Part shown: positions 1 to 9,616 of the stretch, piece by piece
Position numbering within the stretch: the stretch's first letter is position 1
Layout of the letters: the number at the start of each line of letters is the position of its first letter
Assembly (NCBI GenBank): GCA_029690005.1
Contig: CP121458.1
Coordinates: 5,413,872-5,477,871, forward strand
From: Prescottella defluvii
GTDB lineage: Bacteria; Actinomycetota; Actinomycetes; Mycobacteriales; Mycobacteriaceae
DNA: 64,000 nt
Direction of reading: 5' to 3'
The notes under the pieces: generated by a model
What the model saw: only the letters and a program-made list of their open reading frames with translations
Database searches by the model: none
Told to the model about the DNA's origin: nothing
Program-made: the position numbers and the translations under genes

Positions 1-54
1 CTTCCCCGCGCCGGGAACCGCATTCCCCCTCATCCCAGTCAGAAGGATCATCTC

Positions 55-820
55 GTGCAGATCAAGGACATCAACGCCGTAGTCACCGGCGGCGCATCGG
101 GTCTCGGGCTGGCCACCGCCACCCGTCTGGTCGAATCCGGTGCCACCGTCACCCTCCTCGACCTTCCGAACTCGGCGGGCGCCGAGCAGGCTGAGGCACT
201 CGGCCCCGCCGCGCAGTTCGTGCCGACCGACGTGACCGACTCCGACGCCGTGGCAGCGGCTTTCGCGGCTGCCGCCGAACGCGGGCCGGTGCGGGCCGTC
301 GTCCACTGCGCCGGTCGCGGGCGACCGATGCGCATCCTCACCAAGGAAGGCAAGGCCGCGGACCTTCGAGCCGTTCGAGTCCGTCATCCGGCTCAACGTC
401 GTCGGCACGTTCAACGTGCTCCGGTACGCGGCCGAGACGATGGCCGCCAACGATGTTCGCGACGGGGACCGCGGAGTGTGCGTCCTGACGGCGTCGGTGG
501 CCGCATACGAGGGCCAGATCGGTCAGATCAACTACGCCACCTCCAAGGCCGGCGTGGTGGGTATGACCCTGCCGGCCGCGCGCGACCTTGCCAGCGTCGG
601 GATCCGCGTCTGCACCATCGCTCCCGGCGTCTTCGCCACGCCGCTGCTGCTGAACGCGCGCGACGACATCCGCGAGGCCCTGGCCGCGTCGGTCCCGCAC
701 CCACAGCGACTCGGCGAGCCGAGCGAGTTCGCCTCGCTCGCAACCCACATCATCGAGAACGGGATGCTCAACGGCGAGACGATCCGTCTCGACGGCGCCA
801 TCCGGATGGCACCCCGATGA
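55..820 (+). CDS. SDR family oxidoreductase, likely 3-hydroxyacyl-CoA dehydrogenase (frameshifted)
   Basis: Short-chain dehydrogenase of about 254 aa after correction. The N-terminal half carries the dinucleotide motif TGGASGLGLA, and the C-terminal half (one frame over) carries the catalytic YATSKAG. The frame changes near position 365, where removing one T restores the expected continuation DLEPFESV. The start is GTG at 55 behind an AAGGAT-like ribosome site. The stop overlaps the next gene as ATGA. Its position ahead of an enoyl-CoA hydratase and a thiolase fits an NAD-dependent 3-hydroxyacyl-CoA dehydrogenase (17-beta-HSD type 10-like) in beta-oxidation of a fatty or sterol-derived acyl-CoA. 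The family call is firm; the substrate is inference. An unbroken frame running into the next gene is a product of the shift, not a real fusion. Confidence 0.8.
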
Positions 821-1593
821 CCACCGACGCGCAGTCGCCCGTCCGCGTCGAGCGTCGCGGCGCGGTCCTGGTCATCACCCTGAATCGTCCGGACGCACGC
901 AACGCCGTGAACCACGCTGTGTCCCAGTCGATTGCGTCGGCAATCGACCGCCTAGACTCCGATCCGGGCCTGAGCGTGGGGATCCTCACCGGTGCGGGTG
1001 GCTACTTCTGCGCCGGTATGGACCTCAAGGCGTTCCTGCGAGGCGAGAGCCCCCGAATCGAGGGTCGCGGCTTCGCTGGGCTCACCGAGGCCCCACCCAC
1101 CAAGCCACTGATCGCCGCGGTCGACGGTCCGGCGCTCGCCGGCGGATTCGAGATCGCACTCGCCGCCGACATGATCGTCGCGTCTTCGACGGCGATCTTC
1201 GGGCTCCCGGAGGTGCGTCGGGGGCTGGTCGCTGCGGCCGGCGGACTCACCCGCCTGCCCGCGCGCATTCCCCGAGCCATCGCTCTCGAGCTGGCGTTGA
1301 CCGGAAGAAGCGCCACCGCAAAGGAATTGCACCAGCACGGGCTGGTCAACCGCGTCGCACCGGACGGACAGGTTCTCGCGGCCGCGCTGGCGCTGGCCGA
1401 GGAGATCGCGGCCAACGGCCCGCTCGCGGTCCGGGCGAGCAAACGCGTCGTCGACGAGTCGCCGTCCTGGGATCCCGGCGAGATGTTCACCCGCGCACGC
1501 GAAATCGTGATGCCCGTATTCGACACGAACGACGCACGCGAGGGCGCGGCCGCCTTCGCCGAGCGCCGGAACCCGGTCTGGACGGCGTCGTGA
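817..1593 (+). CDS. Enoyl-CoA hydratase/isomerase (crotonase) family protein
   Basis: A 258-aa crotonase-fold protein, the normal family length. The N-terminal part contains LNRPDARNAV and the oxyanion-hole segment GYFCAGMDL. The middle contains the second oxyanion segment, GPALAGGFEIALAADM, followed by FGLPEVRRG. Such enzymes hydrate the 2,3 double bond of enoyl-CoA or act as isomerases. ATG at 817 overlaps the upstream SDR stop by four bases, so translation is probably coupled. Thirty bases separate it from the thiolase. Together the three genes cover hydration, oxidation and thiolysis of a beta-oxidation round. The acyl chain cannot be told from sequence. Confidence 0.9.
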   Translation: MTTDAQSPVRVERRGAVLVITLNRPDARNAVNHAVSQSIASAIDRLDSDPGLSVGILTGAGGYFCAGMDLKAFLRGESPRIEGRGFAGLTEAPPTKPLIAAVDGPALAGGFEIALAADMIVASSTAIFGLPEVRRGLVAAAGGLTRLPARIPRAIALELALTGRSATAKELHQHGLVNRVAPDGQVLAAALALAEEIAANGPLAVRASKRVVDESPSWDPGEMFTRAREIVMPVFDTNDAREGAAAFAERRNPVWTAS

Positions 1594-1623
1594 CCGCCAG
1601 GACCGACCGACAAGGAGAACACC

Positions 1624-2787
1624 ATGCGTGATGCAGTAGTAGTGGAGGCCGTCCGGACGCCGGTCGGGCGCCGGAAGGGAAGCCTCGCCGACATCCACCC
1701 CGTCGACCTGTCTGCGACGGTGTTGAACTCACTGATCGAGAGGACCGGTCTGGCACCGGACGTCGTCGACGACGTCATCTGGGGCTGCGTCGGCCAGGTC
1801 GGTGAACAGGCCGGAAACATCGCACGCAACACCGTGCTAGCCGCCGGCTGGCCGGAGCAGGTTCCGGGTACCACGATCGAACGTCAATGCGGATCGAGCC
1901 AGCAGGCATTGCATTTCGCTGCGGCCGGGGTGATCGCGGGCCAGTACGATGTCGCCGTCGCAGGCGGTGTCGAATCGATGACACGCATCCCGATGGGGTC
2001 CGCGCGGCGCGTCGGGCTCGGTGACCCCAACAGCGACATGATCAAGAACCGCTACGACGGCTACGAGTTCAACCAGGGCCGCGGCGCGGAGATCCTCGCC
2101 GATCGATACGACCTCAGCCGGGCATGGCTCGACGAGTACAGCCTCGAATCCCATCGCCGCGCCGCGCAGGCGATCGACGAGGGACGGTTCGAGTCGCAGA
2201 TCGTTCCCGTGCAGCTCGCCGACGGGACCAAGTTCGCCACCGACGAAGGCGTCCGACGGGACTCGACGCTCGAGAAGCTCGGTCAGCTGCCGACGCCTTT
2301 CGCCGATGACGGTCGCGTCACGGCCGGCAACGCCTCCCAGATCTCGGACGGCGCGGCGGCGCTGCTCGTGATGACCAGCGAACGCGCCGAGGCGCTCGGA
2401 CTGACGCCGCTGGCGCGGATTCACACCGCCACCGTCGTCGGCGACGACCCGATCACCATGCTCGCCGGGCCCATCCCGGCCACCGAGCGGGTCCTGAAGC
2501 GGGCGGGCCTCGGCCTCGGCGACATCGACGCGTTCGAGGTCAACGAGGCGTTCGCGAGCGTCGTCGGCGCCTGGCTGCGGGCGACCGGGGCACCGGAGGA
2601 TCGGGTGAACGTGAACGGCGGCGCCATCTCGATCGGTCACCCGCTAGGCGGTTCGGGCGCGAGACTGGCCACGACGCTGCTGCACCACCTGAGCGCCAAC
2701 GGGCTCCGCTACGGGCTGCAGACGATGTGCGAGGGTGGCGGCATGGCCAACGCCACCGTCTTCGAGAACCTCCGCGGCCGCCTCTAG
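1624..2787 (+). CDS. Thiolase family protein (acetyl-CoA acyltransferase)
   Basis: A 387-aa thiolase with the full catalytic set: Cys89 in ERQCGSS (acyl-enzyme), His339 in GHPLGGSG, and Cys369 in MCEGGGMAN (proton transfer). The family cleaves 3-ketoacyl-CoA to acetyl-CoA and a shortened acyl-CoA. AAGGAGAA upstream of ATG 1624 is a good ribosome site. It is the last gene of the SDR/hydratase/thiolase operon and is followed by a strong hairpin terminator. It could belong to fatty-acid or sterol side-chain degradation (FadA5-like). The frame is intact, unlike the first gene of the operon. Confidence 0.93.
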   Translation: MRDAVVVEAVRTPVGRRKGSLADIHPVDLSATVLNSLIERTGLAPDVVDDVIWGCVGQVGEQAGNIARNTVLAAGWPEQVPGTTIERQCGSSQQALHFAAAGVIAGQYDVAVAGGVESMTRIPMGSARRVGLGDPNSDMIKNRYDGYEFNQGRGAEILADRYDLSRAWLDEYSLESHRRAAQAIDEGRFESQIVPVQLADGTKFATDEGVRRDSTLEKLGQLPTPFADDGRVTAGNASQISDGAAALLVMTSERAEALGLTPLARIHTATVVGDDPITMLAGPIPATERVLKRAGLGLGDIDAFEVNEAFASVVGAWLRATGAPEDRVNVNGGAISIGHPLGGSGARLATTLLHHLSANGLRYGLQTMCEGGGMANATVFENLRGRL

Positions 2788-2807
2788 CTGCGAGAGTTGT
2801 GCCGCAC

Positions 2808-2853
2808 GACGCGTCGGCCCCCGACGGATCGATCCGGCGGGGGCCGACGCGTC
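2808..2853. terminator. Bidirectional hairpin terminator between convergent genes
   Basis: A perfect 16-bp stem (2808-2823 with 2838-2853) has a 14-base loop that is itself the palindrome CGGATCGATCCG. It lies between the thiolase (+) and the CPBP protease (-). There is no clear U-tract. Confidence 0.75.
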
Positions 2854-2882
2854 GCCGTATTGACCGGCGTCCCTCGCACCAC

Positions 2883-3556
2883 TCACACCGGCGGCAGCGG
2901 AACCTCGTCGATGCCGGCGGTCACCTGGATGCGGCGAAGCAGAAGCGCGCCACCGACGTTGACCGCCAGGTGCAGCAGGGCCGGCGCGAGCACGCTACCG
3001 CTGCGGGCGCGCAGCCGGTCGAAGACGAGCGATGCCAGCGCCGTGAACGCGACGGTGCCGGGCACAGAGTCGTTCGCGACGTGCGCCGGGTGCACGTGCC
3101 AGAGACCGAAGGCGGCCGCACGCACCGCGGTGGCCGCCGGTGCAGGCCACGCCCGGTCGGTGAGTGCGGTCAGCACGCCCCGGAACAGCAACTCCTCGGT
3201 GATCACGGTGCCGAACGGGATGTGGGCGGAAACCCACTCGGCGAAGTCGTGGCGCACCTCGTCGGGCACGGCGAACCGGCGGTGCAGCGACGGCATCGCC
3301 AGCGCCACCGCGTAGCCGACGACGGGGACCGCGGCGGCGGCACTCCCCACACCAATCCCGCCCGGAAGTTCGCCAGCCCCAGTTCTTTTCGATGCAGCCC
3401 GCTCGCGAGCCCGACACCGGTCGCGCCGACCGCGAGCAGGGTTCCCGCGGTCGCGCGACTGCGCGACGACAGCCGCAGCGCGGGCTGTACCACGTTGTTC
3501 CACGCCACCAGCGCCACCGACGACACCGCCGCTGCGACCGATGGCGCGCGTCTCAC
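2883..3556 (-). CDS. CPBP family intramembrane metalloprotease (frameshifted)
   Basis: About 224 aa after correction, all-helical and hydrophobic. It has the three hallmarks of CAAX/Abi (CPBP) membrane proteases: EELLFR (EExxxR), FGLWH (FxxxH) and HLAVN (HxxxN). The N-terminal part (start GTG 3556, overlapping the upstream hydrolase stop as GTGA) is in a different frame from the catalytic part. The shift is near 3345 in TGGGGAGTG, and one extra G restores WGSAAAAVPVVG. Bacterial members handle prenylated or peptide substrates, but most are uncharacterised. Coupling to the membrane hydrolase suggests a joint membrane function. The family is clear, the substrate unknown. Confidence 0.78.
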
Positions 3557-5336
3557 TTCTCGGGCCCGTCGTGCCCGCGCAGCGACTCGAGCACGGCGCG
3601 CGCGCGTTCGGTGTCGGCCGGTGTCCAACCCTGGGGCTGGGTGACCGCGACCCACCCGTCGAGGATCGTGGTGCCGTAGTTGTGTCCGTGCCCGTCCGGG
3701 ACACCGGCCGCATTCGCGAGGTCCGCGCTGACCTGCCAGAACGTCACGAACGGGAACCATTTCATCGATGGCAGCCGATCGAATCCCGGCGGCTCGGTCA
3801 GCCAGTCGGGGCGCGCGAAGATCAGGTCGGGCGACCACCACACGACCGGATCGGACGGGTGCTGGATGTACAGCACCCGCGGTTCGAGCCATGGTCCGGG
3901 AGCCCGGGAATGTCGGTGGCGGCGTCCGCGAACCGCACGACCAGACCGTCCGCGTACACGGGCTGGACCTCAGGCGTGCCGGGGTCGCGCCGCTCGGTGA
4001 GCGACCGCCACAGCGGGTTCGCGTTGGGCGGCCCCACCCACAGCACACCGTCGACGGTCTCGCGGATGTCGGCGAGGCCGGAGAACGCGCCCTCCCCGGC
4101 CTGGGTACCGAGGCTCTCGCCGTACACGTACAGCTTGGGTCGGGTGGCCTCGGGCTTGGTGAGCCACCGGTCGTGCACCGCATGGATCAGCGCGTTGCCG
4201 GCGACGGCCGCCTTGCCTCGGTCGGCGATGAACGAGATCCAGCTGGGCAGGTACGAGTACTGGGCGGCGACCAGCGCGCTGTCGCCGTTCTCGACGAGCT
4301 CGATCGCCTGCGCTGCGGTCGGGTTGACCCAGCCGGTGCCGGTGGTCGGGATGATGACGAGCGCCTTGCGCTCGAAGGCCCCGGTCCGTTCGAGCTCGTC
4401 GACCACGACGTTCATCCGCGCGGCGGTGTCGTCCGCGCTCTCGAGCCCGGCATAGACCCGGATGGGTTCCTTCGCGGGCTTACCGTTGACGGCGGTCAGC
4501 TCGTCGGCGTGGATGCCGCCGGAAACGAAGTTGCGTCCCTCGAAGCCGAGTGTTTTCCACGGCGCCAGCGACATCGGGCTGCCCGACTTCTCGGGCAGGA
4601 GGGGCTGGACGGCGCCGGGGCGGGTCTCGTTGTTCTGGAGGCTGAACGCCGAGTTGACGGCGGCGTAGCCGACGCGCAGCAGGATGCCGTCGACCAGCAT
4701 GAACACCAGCACCAGCACGACGGCGAGGCCAGCGGCCGAGGCGGCCGGCGGCGGGATCTTGAGCAGTCGGTTGAGCTGGCGCGCCACCCACCGAACGAGG
4801 TCGCGTAGGACCCGCCACAGCGAGATGATCGCGGCCGCGACGAGGGCACTCAGGCCGAGCGTGCGGATGTAGCCGGTGGTGGTGGTGCCCTCGGCGTTCA
4901 TGAGCGTCGACAGTTCGCGCTGCCAGCCGGCCGAGTAGGTCAGCATGACCAATGCCGCGAGGATGGACAGCAGCGGAACCGCGACCTTGAGGGCGAGCAT
5001 GATCCGGCCGGGCAGCGGCCACCACGATCGGCGGGCCAGTCCGAATTCCCAGATCAGCCATCCGATCGCGGTGCCGACGGCATAGCCGATCGCGGCGCTG
5101 ATGCCGCCGATCAGGCCCTGGAAGAGCCAGTCACGCGGCAGCAGCGACGGCGTCAGCGACCAGCAGAAGAACAGCGTTCCGAACGCGATCCCTGTGAAGT
5201 CGAGGTGCAGCAGACCCCACGCCCACACGACGAGCGGGTGCCGCTGATCGAACGCAGGGGTGACGGCAGGGGTCGACGGCTGCGGGCCCTCCCGCAGCTC
5301 AGCGACCGCCTCCCGTTCGACCCCTGAGTCCGTCAC
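3553..5336 (-). CDS. Membrane-anchored alpha/beta hydrolase (Abhydrolase_9-like; frameshifted near 3885)
   Basis: About 594 aa. The N-terminal third has several hydrophobic membrane segments (for example around WGLLHLDFTGIAFGTLFFCW and LLSILAALVMLTYSAG). The C-terminal half is a hydrolase domain with nucleophile motif YGESLG. The layout matches the actinobacterial PF10081 family, of unknown substrate. The reading frame changes near 3880-3888, where one base restores ...HGSN-RVLYIQHPSDPVVWW. Start GTG 5336 is right after the purL stop (5340), so it may be co-transcribed with purL. Its stop overlaps the CPBP start. The family resemblance is from memory; function unknown. Confidence 0.75.
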
Positions 5337-5339
5337 TCA

Positions 5340-7619
5340 TCACCCAAACAGTGCCGGGAGGGTCGATTCGAACGTCTGGCGCAGCTCGGCCAGGGTGACC
5401 GAGAACTGTCCCTGCACCTCGACCGAGTCGGAGCCCTCGTCCACGACGCCGATGCGGACCCACGGCAGACCGCGAGCCGAGCACATCCCGGTGAAGCGGG
5501 TCTCCTCGGTGCGCGGCACCGCGACCAGCACGCGCCCGGTCGACTCGGAGAACAGCGTCACGAACGGGTCGGCATCCTCCGGCAGCAGGATCCGGCAGCC
5601 CGTCTCGCCGGCCAGCGCGGCCTCGACGACGGCCTGCGCGAGGCCACCCTCGGACAGGTCGTGGGCGGCGGAGATCAGTCCGTCGCGCGAGCCGGCCAGC
5701 AGGATGTCGGCGAGCAGCCGCTCCCGCTCGAGGTCGACCTTCGGCGGCACGCCGCCGAGGTGGCCGTGCTCGACCTGCGCCCAGATCGAACCGTCGAACT
5801 CGTCACGGGTCTCGCCCAGCAGGATCAGCGTCTCGCCGGGCTCGAGGCCGAGTCCGGTGGGGATGCGGCGGTGCACGTCGTCGATCACACCGAGGACGGC
5901 GACGACCGGCGTCGGCAGGATCGCGGTGGATCCGGTCTGGTTGTAGAAGCTGACGTTGCCGCCGGTGACCGGGATGCCCAGCTCAGCGCAGCCGTCGGCG
6001 AGGCCGCGCACGGCCTGCTGGAACTGCCACATCACGCCCGGGTCCTCCGGCGAACCGAAGTTGAGGCAGTTGGAGACGGCCTTCGGGGTGGCGCCGGTGA
6101 CGGCGACGTTGCGGTACGCCTCAGCGAGCGCGAGCTGCGCGCCGGCGTACGGGTCGAGCATGGTGTAGCGGCCCGATGCGTCGGTGGCCAGCGCGATGCC
6201 GCGTCCGGTCTCCTCGTCGATGCGGACCACGCCGCCGTCGGCGTTCTCGGCCAGCACGGTGTTGCCGCGCACGTAGCGGTCGTACTGCTCGGTGATCCAC
6301 TTGCGGCTGCACAGCGCCGGCGACGCGATCATCTTCAGCAGCGTCGCCTGGAGCTCGTCGGCCGTCGCGGGACGCTTCAGGTCCGCGGTGGTGTTCGCGA
6401 TCAGCGCGTCCTGGGTGTCGGGGCGCTGGACGGGACGCTCGTAGACCGGACCCTCGTGGGCGATGGTGCGCGCCGGGGCGTCGACGACGGTCTCGCCGTG
6501 CCAATCGATGACGAGGTGCTCGCCGTCGGTGACCTCACCGATCACAGTGGCGAGGACGTCCCACTTCTTGCAGACCTCCATGAACGCGTCGACGTTCTCG
6601 GGGGTGACGACCGCGCACATGCGCTCCTGCGACTCGCTGGAGAGCACCTCGGCGGCGGTCATGCCGGTGGCGCGCATCGGGACCTTGTCCAGGTCGATGT
6701 GCATGCCGCCGTCACCGGCCGCGGCCAGCTCGGACGTCGCACAGGACAGCCCGGCACCGCCGAGGTCCTGGATGCCGACGACGAGCTTGGCCTTGTACAG
6801 GTCGAGGCAGCACTCGATGAGCACCTTCTCGGTGAACGGGTCGCCCACCTGGACGGCGGGAAGCTTCTTGGGGCGGCCGCCGGAGCTCTCGTCGAACGTC
6901 TCCGACGCCAGCACGGACACGCCACCGATGCCGTCGAGGCCGGTGCGCGCACCGAACAGGATGATCTTGTTGCCGGCGCCCGACGCGAACGCAAGGTGCA
7001 GGTCCTCGACACGCATCGCGCCCGCGCACAGCGCGTTGACGAGCGGGTTGCCCTGGTAGGAGGCATCGAACACGGTCTCGCCGCCGACGTTGGGCAGGCC
7101 GAGGGAGTTGCCGTAGCCGCCGATGCCGCGCACGACGCCGTCGACGACGCGGCGGGTGTCGGCGTGGTCCGCGGCACCGAAGCGCAGCTGGTCCATGACC
7201 GCGATCGGACGCGCGCCCATCGCCATGATGTCGCGGACGATGCCGCCGACGCCGGTCGCCGCGCCCTGGTAGGGCTCGATGTACGACGGGTGGTTGTGCG
7301 ACTCGACCTTGAAGGTCACGGCCCAGCCGTCGCCGATGTCGACGACGCCTGCGTTTTCGCCGATGCCGGCGAGCATCGAGGCCTTCATCTCCTCGGTGGT
7401 GGTCTCACCGAAGTAGCGGAGGTGGACCTTCGAGGACTTGTAGGAGCAGTGCTCGCTCCACATCACCGAGTACATCGCGAGCTCGGCGTCGGTGGGACGG
7501 CGGCCGAGAATCTCCTTGATGCGGGCGTACTCGTCGTCCTTGAGGCCCAGTTCCTTGAACGGCTGAGCGACGTCGGGAGTCGCGGAAGCGTGAGTGACGG
7601 TATCTACCTGCGGAGACAC
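5340..7619 (-). CDS. purL: Phosphoribosylformylglycinamidine synthase subunit PurL
   Basis: A 759-aa small-type PurL. It converts FGAR plus glutamine-derived ammonia and ATP to FGAM, the fourth step of purine synthesis, in complex with PurQ and PurS. Recognisable blocks are LGRRPTDAELAMYSVMWSEH and ESHNHPSYIEP near the N-terminus, GIQDLGGAGLSCATSE, and GNVSFYNQTGS and HDLSEGGLAQ in the second half. I place the start at GTG 7619 (then Ser-Pro-Gln-Val-Asp-Thr-Val), preceded by GAGGGAAGGGA. The longer open frame to 7700 lacks family similarity. PurQ and PurS lie 6 kb away on the same strand. Confidence 0.96.
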   Translation of the reverse strand: MSPQVDTVTHASATPDVAQPFKELGLKDDEYARIKEILGRRPTDAELAMYSVMWSEHCSYKSSKVHLRYFGETTTEEMKASMLAGIGENAGVVDIGDGWAVTFKVESHNHPSYIEPYQGAATGVGGIVRDIMAMGARPIAVMDQLRFGAADHADTRRVVDGVVRGIGGYGNSLGLPNVGGETVFDASYQGNPLVNALCAGAMRVEDLHLAFASGAGNKIILFGARTGLDGIGGVSVLASETFDESSGGRPKKLPAVQVGDPFTEKVLIECCLDLYKAKLVVGIQDLGGAGLSCATSELAAAGDGGMHIDLDKVPMRATGMTAAEVLSSESQERMCAVVTPENVDAFMEVCKKWDVLATVIGEVTDGEHLVIDWHGETVVDAPARTIAHEGPVYERPVQRPDTQDALIANTTADLKRPATADELQATLLKMIASPALCSRKWITEQYDRYVRGNTVLAENADGGVVRIDEETGRGIALATDASGRYTMLDPYAGAQLALAEAYRNVAVTGATPKAVSNCLNFGSPEDPGVMWQFQQAVRGLADGCAELGIPVTGGNVSFYNQTGSTAILPTPVVAVLGVIDDVHRRIPTGLGLEPGETLILLGETRDEFDGSIWAQVEHGHLGGVPPKVDLERERLLADILLAGSRDGLISAAHDLSEGGLAQAVVEAALAGETGCRILLPEDADPFVTLFSESTGRVLVAVPRTEETRFTGMCSARGLPWVRIGVVDEGSDSVEVQGQFSVTLAELRQTFESTLPALFG

Positions 7620-8076
7620 GGGGCGTGTGGTCCCTTCCCTCTGGGATCGAATCGGCAGGCCGGGCGGCGCGCTGCCAGGGCAAAGTCTAGCCGGGGTCAC
7701 CTACGCGTCGTGCACCCAGTGCTCGACGGTCGGTTGGCGTGGCGCCGGCTCGCGCGCACAGCAGAAACACTCAGGCGGACACAGCGGTGATCACGGGGTT
7801 CTCGCCGGCGCGACGTCGGCGGTCGGGCACAGGGTCGCGGGCGCCCCTCTCGCGGCGACGCAAGACTGCACACCACTTCCTGGAGCCGGCCGACCCGAAG
7901 GCATCCTCACCGCAACCCCGGCCTGTCGCCGTAAGTCCGTTCAGGACCAAGAACCTCTACTGCAACCCGTATCCGAGCGACCACGCCGGCCCGCTCGGGA
8001 AATCGGACTGAAACAGTCACCCGGCCGTGGCTCGATCATGAGCGGTGACACCGGCTGCATCCCCGGCAACCAGCAC
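7620..8076. other. Gap without a supported gene
   Basis: This holds the purL 5' region and about 400 bases where short open frames exist on both strands, but none has a convincing start, ribosome site or recognisable motif. A Cys-rich minus-strand tail ending near 7700 is discussed among the rejected items. Confidence 0.5.
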
Positions 8077-8370
8077 TCAGTGGCCGGAGTCCTCGCCATT
8101 CGCCCACGCCTCGATCCAGTCGATCGCCGCATCAGTCAGCTCCGAGTACCCGTCGACGGACTCGCCCGACCACCAACCAGGTTCCGACACATCACCATTC
8201 ACGGCGAGAACTTCGACTGTCACCGATGGATCCAACGACTCCCCGGTGTGCTCGACAAACCAGTCCTGCACCTCACTGCTCGGCTCGGCCACGAATCTGC
8301 GATGTTCAAAACTGAACAAACCCTCAGATCCCGCCAGATCGAGAATCAAGTGGGGGGTTGACTGCGCCAC
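8077..8370 (-). CDS. Small acidic hypothetical protein
   Basis: A 97-aa protein, rich in Glu, Asp, Ser and Trp, with no Cys and no membrane segment. It starts at GTG 8370 and ends in WIEAWANGEDSGH. I do not recognise a family. Amino-acid composition looks like real protein (balanced hydrophobics, few Arg/Pro) rather than the Arg/Pro-rich shadow frames typical of this GC content. It is divergent from the 29-aa frame and SDR that begin at 8445, with a palindromic site between them. An immunity- or regulator-like role would be speculation. Confidence 0.5.
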   Translation of the reverse strand: MAQSTPHLILDLAGSEGLFSFEHRRFVAEPSSEVQDWFVEHTGESLDPSVTVEVLAVNGDVSEPGWWSGESVDGYSELTDAAIDWIEAWANGEDSGH

Positions 8371-8399
8371 CTCACGCCTGCCACTCTCTCACTGCACCG

Positions 8400-8417
8400 A
8401 CCGAACGATCGCTCGGT
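8400..8417. promoter_or_regulatory. Palindromic operator-like site (ACCGAACGATCGCTCGGT)
   Basis: An 18-bp imperfect palindrome with one mismatched pair, centred on CGATCG. It lies between the divergent genes at 8370 (-) and 8445 (+). Size and symmetry suit a TetR-type repressor. No such regulator is adjacent, so the factor is unknown. Confidence 0.4.
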
Positions 8418-8444
8418 AAAGTTCATCGAAATGAAGGGAAGCGC

Positions 8445-8534
8445 ATGTCCACGGACATCGAACTTTCAGATCTCACGAATCTGCTGCGTCGAGCCATGCG
8501 CGACAACGGAATTCCGGTGGAAGGAGCGCTGTGA
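8445..8534 (+). CDS. Putative 29-aa leader or microprotein coupled to the SDR
   Basis: ATG 8445 follows AAGGGAAG and opens a 30-codon frame with an amphipathic stretch (ELSDLTNLLRRAMRD). Its TGA overlaps the SDR start ATG 8534 as TGATG. The arrangement suggests translational coupling or a regulatory leader. It could equally be the end of a decayed gene. No family is recognised. Confidence 0.35.
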   Translation: MSTDIELSDLTNLLRRAMRDNGIPVEGAL

Positions 8535-9361
8535 TGGGATCCGGACTGAGTGGATCGGTCGCCGTCGTCACAGGCGCTGCCCATGGCCTCGGGTTCGCGT
8601 TGGCGCGCGAGTTGCTGGGTCGCGGATGCGACGTGGTACTGGTCGACCGAGACGAGGACGGCGTGCGGGTAGCTGGCTATACCCTGCGTCGCGAACATGG
8701 TGATCGGGTCAGATGGATCGCCGGCGATGCCGCCGACGAGCGCGACATCGAGCGATCGGTGGCGCTGGCCGAGTCGACATTCGGCCCGGTGGACATGTAC
8801 GTCGCGAATGCAGGCGTCTTCCAAGGCTTCGGCCTGGACGCCACGGAAGAGAACTGGGCTGCGTCGTGGGAGGTCAACGTGCAAGCCCACGTCCGCGCCG
8901 CCCGCATTCTCGTACCGTCATGGCTGCAGCGAGGCGGCGGGCGTTTCGTGTCCATTGCCTCGGCAGCAGGTCTGCTGACCCAGTTGGGTTCGCCGACCTA
9001 CTCGGTGACCAAGCATGCCGCGGTGGGTTTCGCCGAGTGGCTCGCCGTGACGTACGGCGATCTGGGCGTATCGGTGACCTGCGTATGTCCGATGGGGATC
9101 GCCACCGCGATGATCGGTGACGCGTCCGACTCGTCGGACCGACAGACGCGTTCGGCCGCCGCCACGATCACCCGAGCGGGTCAGGTGATGACACCGGAAG
9201 AGGTTGCCCGCCAGACGATCGACGGTGTCGCCCGTGACCAGTTCCTCGTCCTTCCCCACGCCGAGGTGGCCGACTTCCGGGCACGCAAAGCCGCCGATAT
9301 CGACCGTTGGATCTCCGGCATGCAGCGACATCGGCGCGCGACTGACGCTGAAGTCGACTGA
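8534..9361 (+). CDS. SDR family NAD(P)-dependent oxidoreductase
   Basis: A 275-aa classical SDR with cofactor motif TGAAHGLGFA, the structural NAG of VANAGVF and the catalytic YSVTKHA. The longer C-terminal region is typical of mycobacterial SDRs acting on lipids or sterols. GGAAGGAG at 8519 serves ATG 8534. GTG 8531 is a possible earlier start. It follows a 29-codon frame that overlaps it and is insulated downstream by a long hairpin. The substrate is unknown. Confidence 0.88.
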   Translation: MGSGLSGSVAVVTGAAHGLGFALARELLGRGCDVVLVDRDEDGVRVAGYTLRREHGDRVRWIAGDAADERDIERSVALAESTFGPVDMYVANAGVFQGFGLDATEENWAASWEVNVQAHVRAARILVPSWLQRGGGRFVSIASAAGLLTQLGSPTYSVTKHAAVGFAEWLAVTYGDLGVSVTCVCPMGIATAMIGDASDSSDRQTRSAAATITRAGQVMTPEEVARQTIDGVARDQFLVLPHAEVADFRARKAADIDRWISGMQRHRRATDAEVD

Positions 9362-9513
9362 TCGGGCTCGGCTCCCATCAGTCCCTGCACGGCGCGGAGC
9401 TCGCCAACGATGCGGCGCGCCGCAGGTTGTCCGCGTGATATTCAGTTCGTCACCGCTCGGCCGAAAGCGGTGACTGGAGAGCTGATTCGCAGTCGATTGT
9501 GAGCCGCGAACGA

Positions 9514-9569
9514 GAAGACCTCCGGTCGACGACCGTGTACTGGACACGACCATCGAACCGGAGGTCTTC
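9514..9569. terminator. Long inverted repeat, probable bidirectional terminator
   Basis: A perfect 13-bp stem (GAAGACCTCCGGT at 9514-9526 with its complement at 9557-9569) lies between the convergent SDR and exported-protein genes. The 30-base loop can fold further (GTGT with ACAC). Confidence 0.65.
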
Positions 9570-9616
9570 GTCGTCACGCGCCGGCGCGCCACTCTCGGGC
9601 GCGCTCGGCGGACTTG

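Noticed and set aside
55..1593. Apparent SDR-crotonase fusion protein
   Set aside because: The junction is out-of-frame SDR sequence caused by the shift near 365; the crotonase has its own ATG overlapping the SDR stop.
7698..7780. Cys-rich minus-strand tail (CPPECFCCAREP) resembling a zinc ribbon
   Set aside because: A stop lies just upstream and no start or partner domain is found; even with one frameshift nothing recognisable joins it.
5661..7790. A 709-codon open frame antisense to purL
   Set aside because: Arg/Val/Asp-rich translation without motifs; it mirrors a strongly conserved gene on the other strand, a usual effect of high GC.
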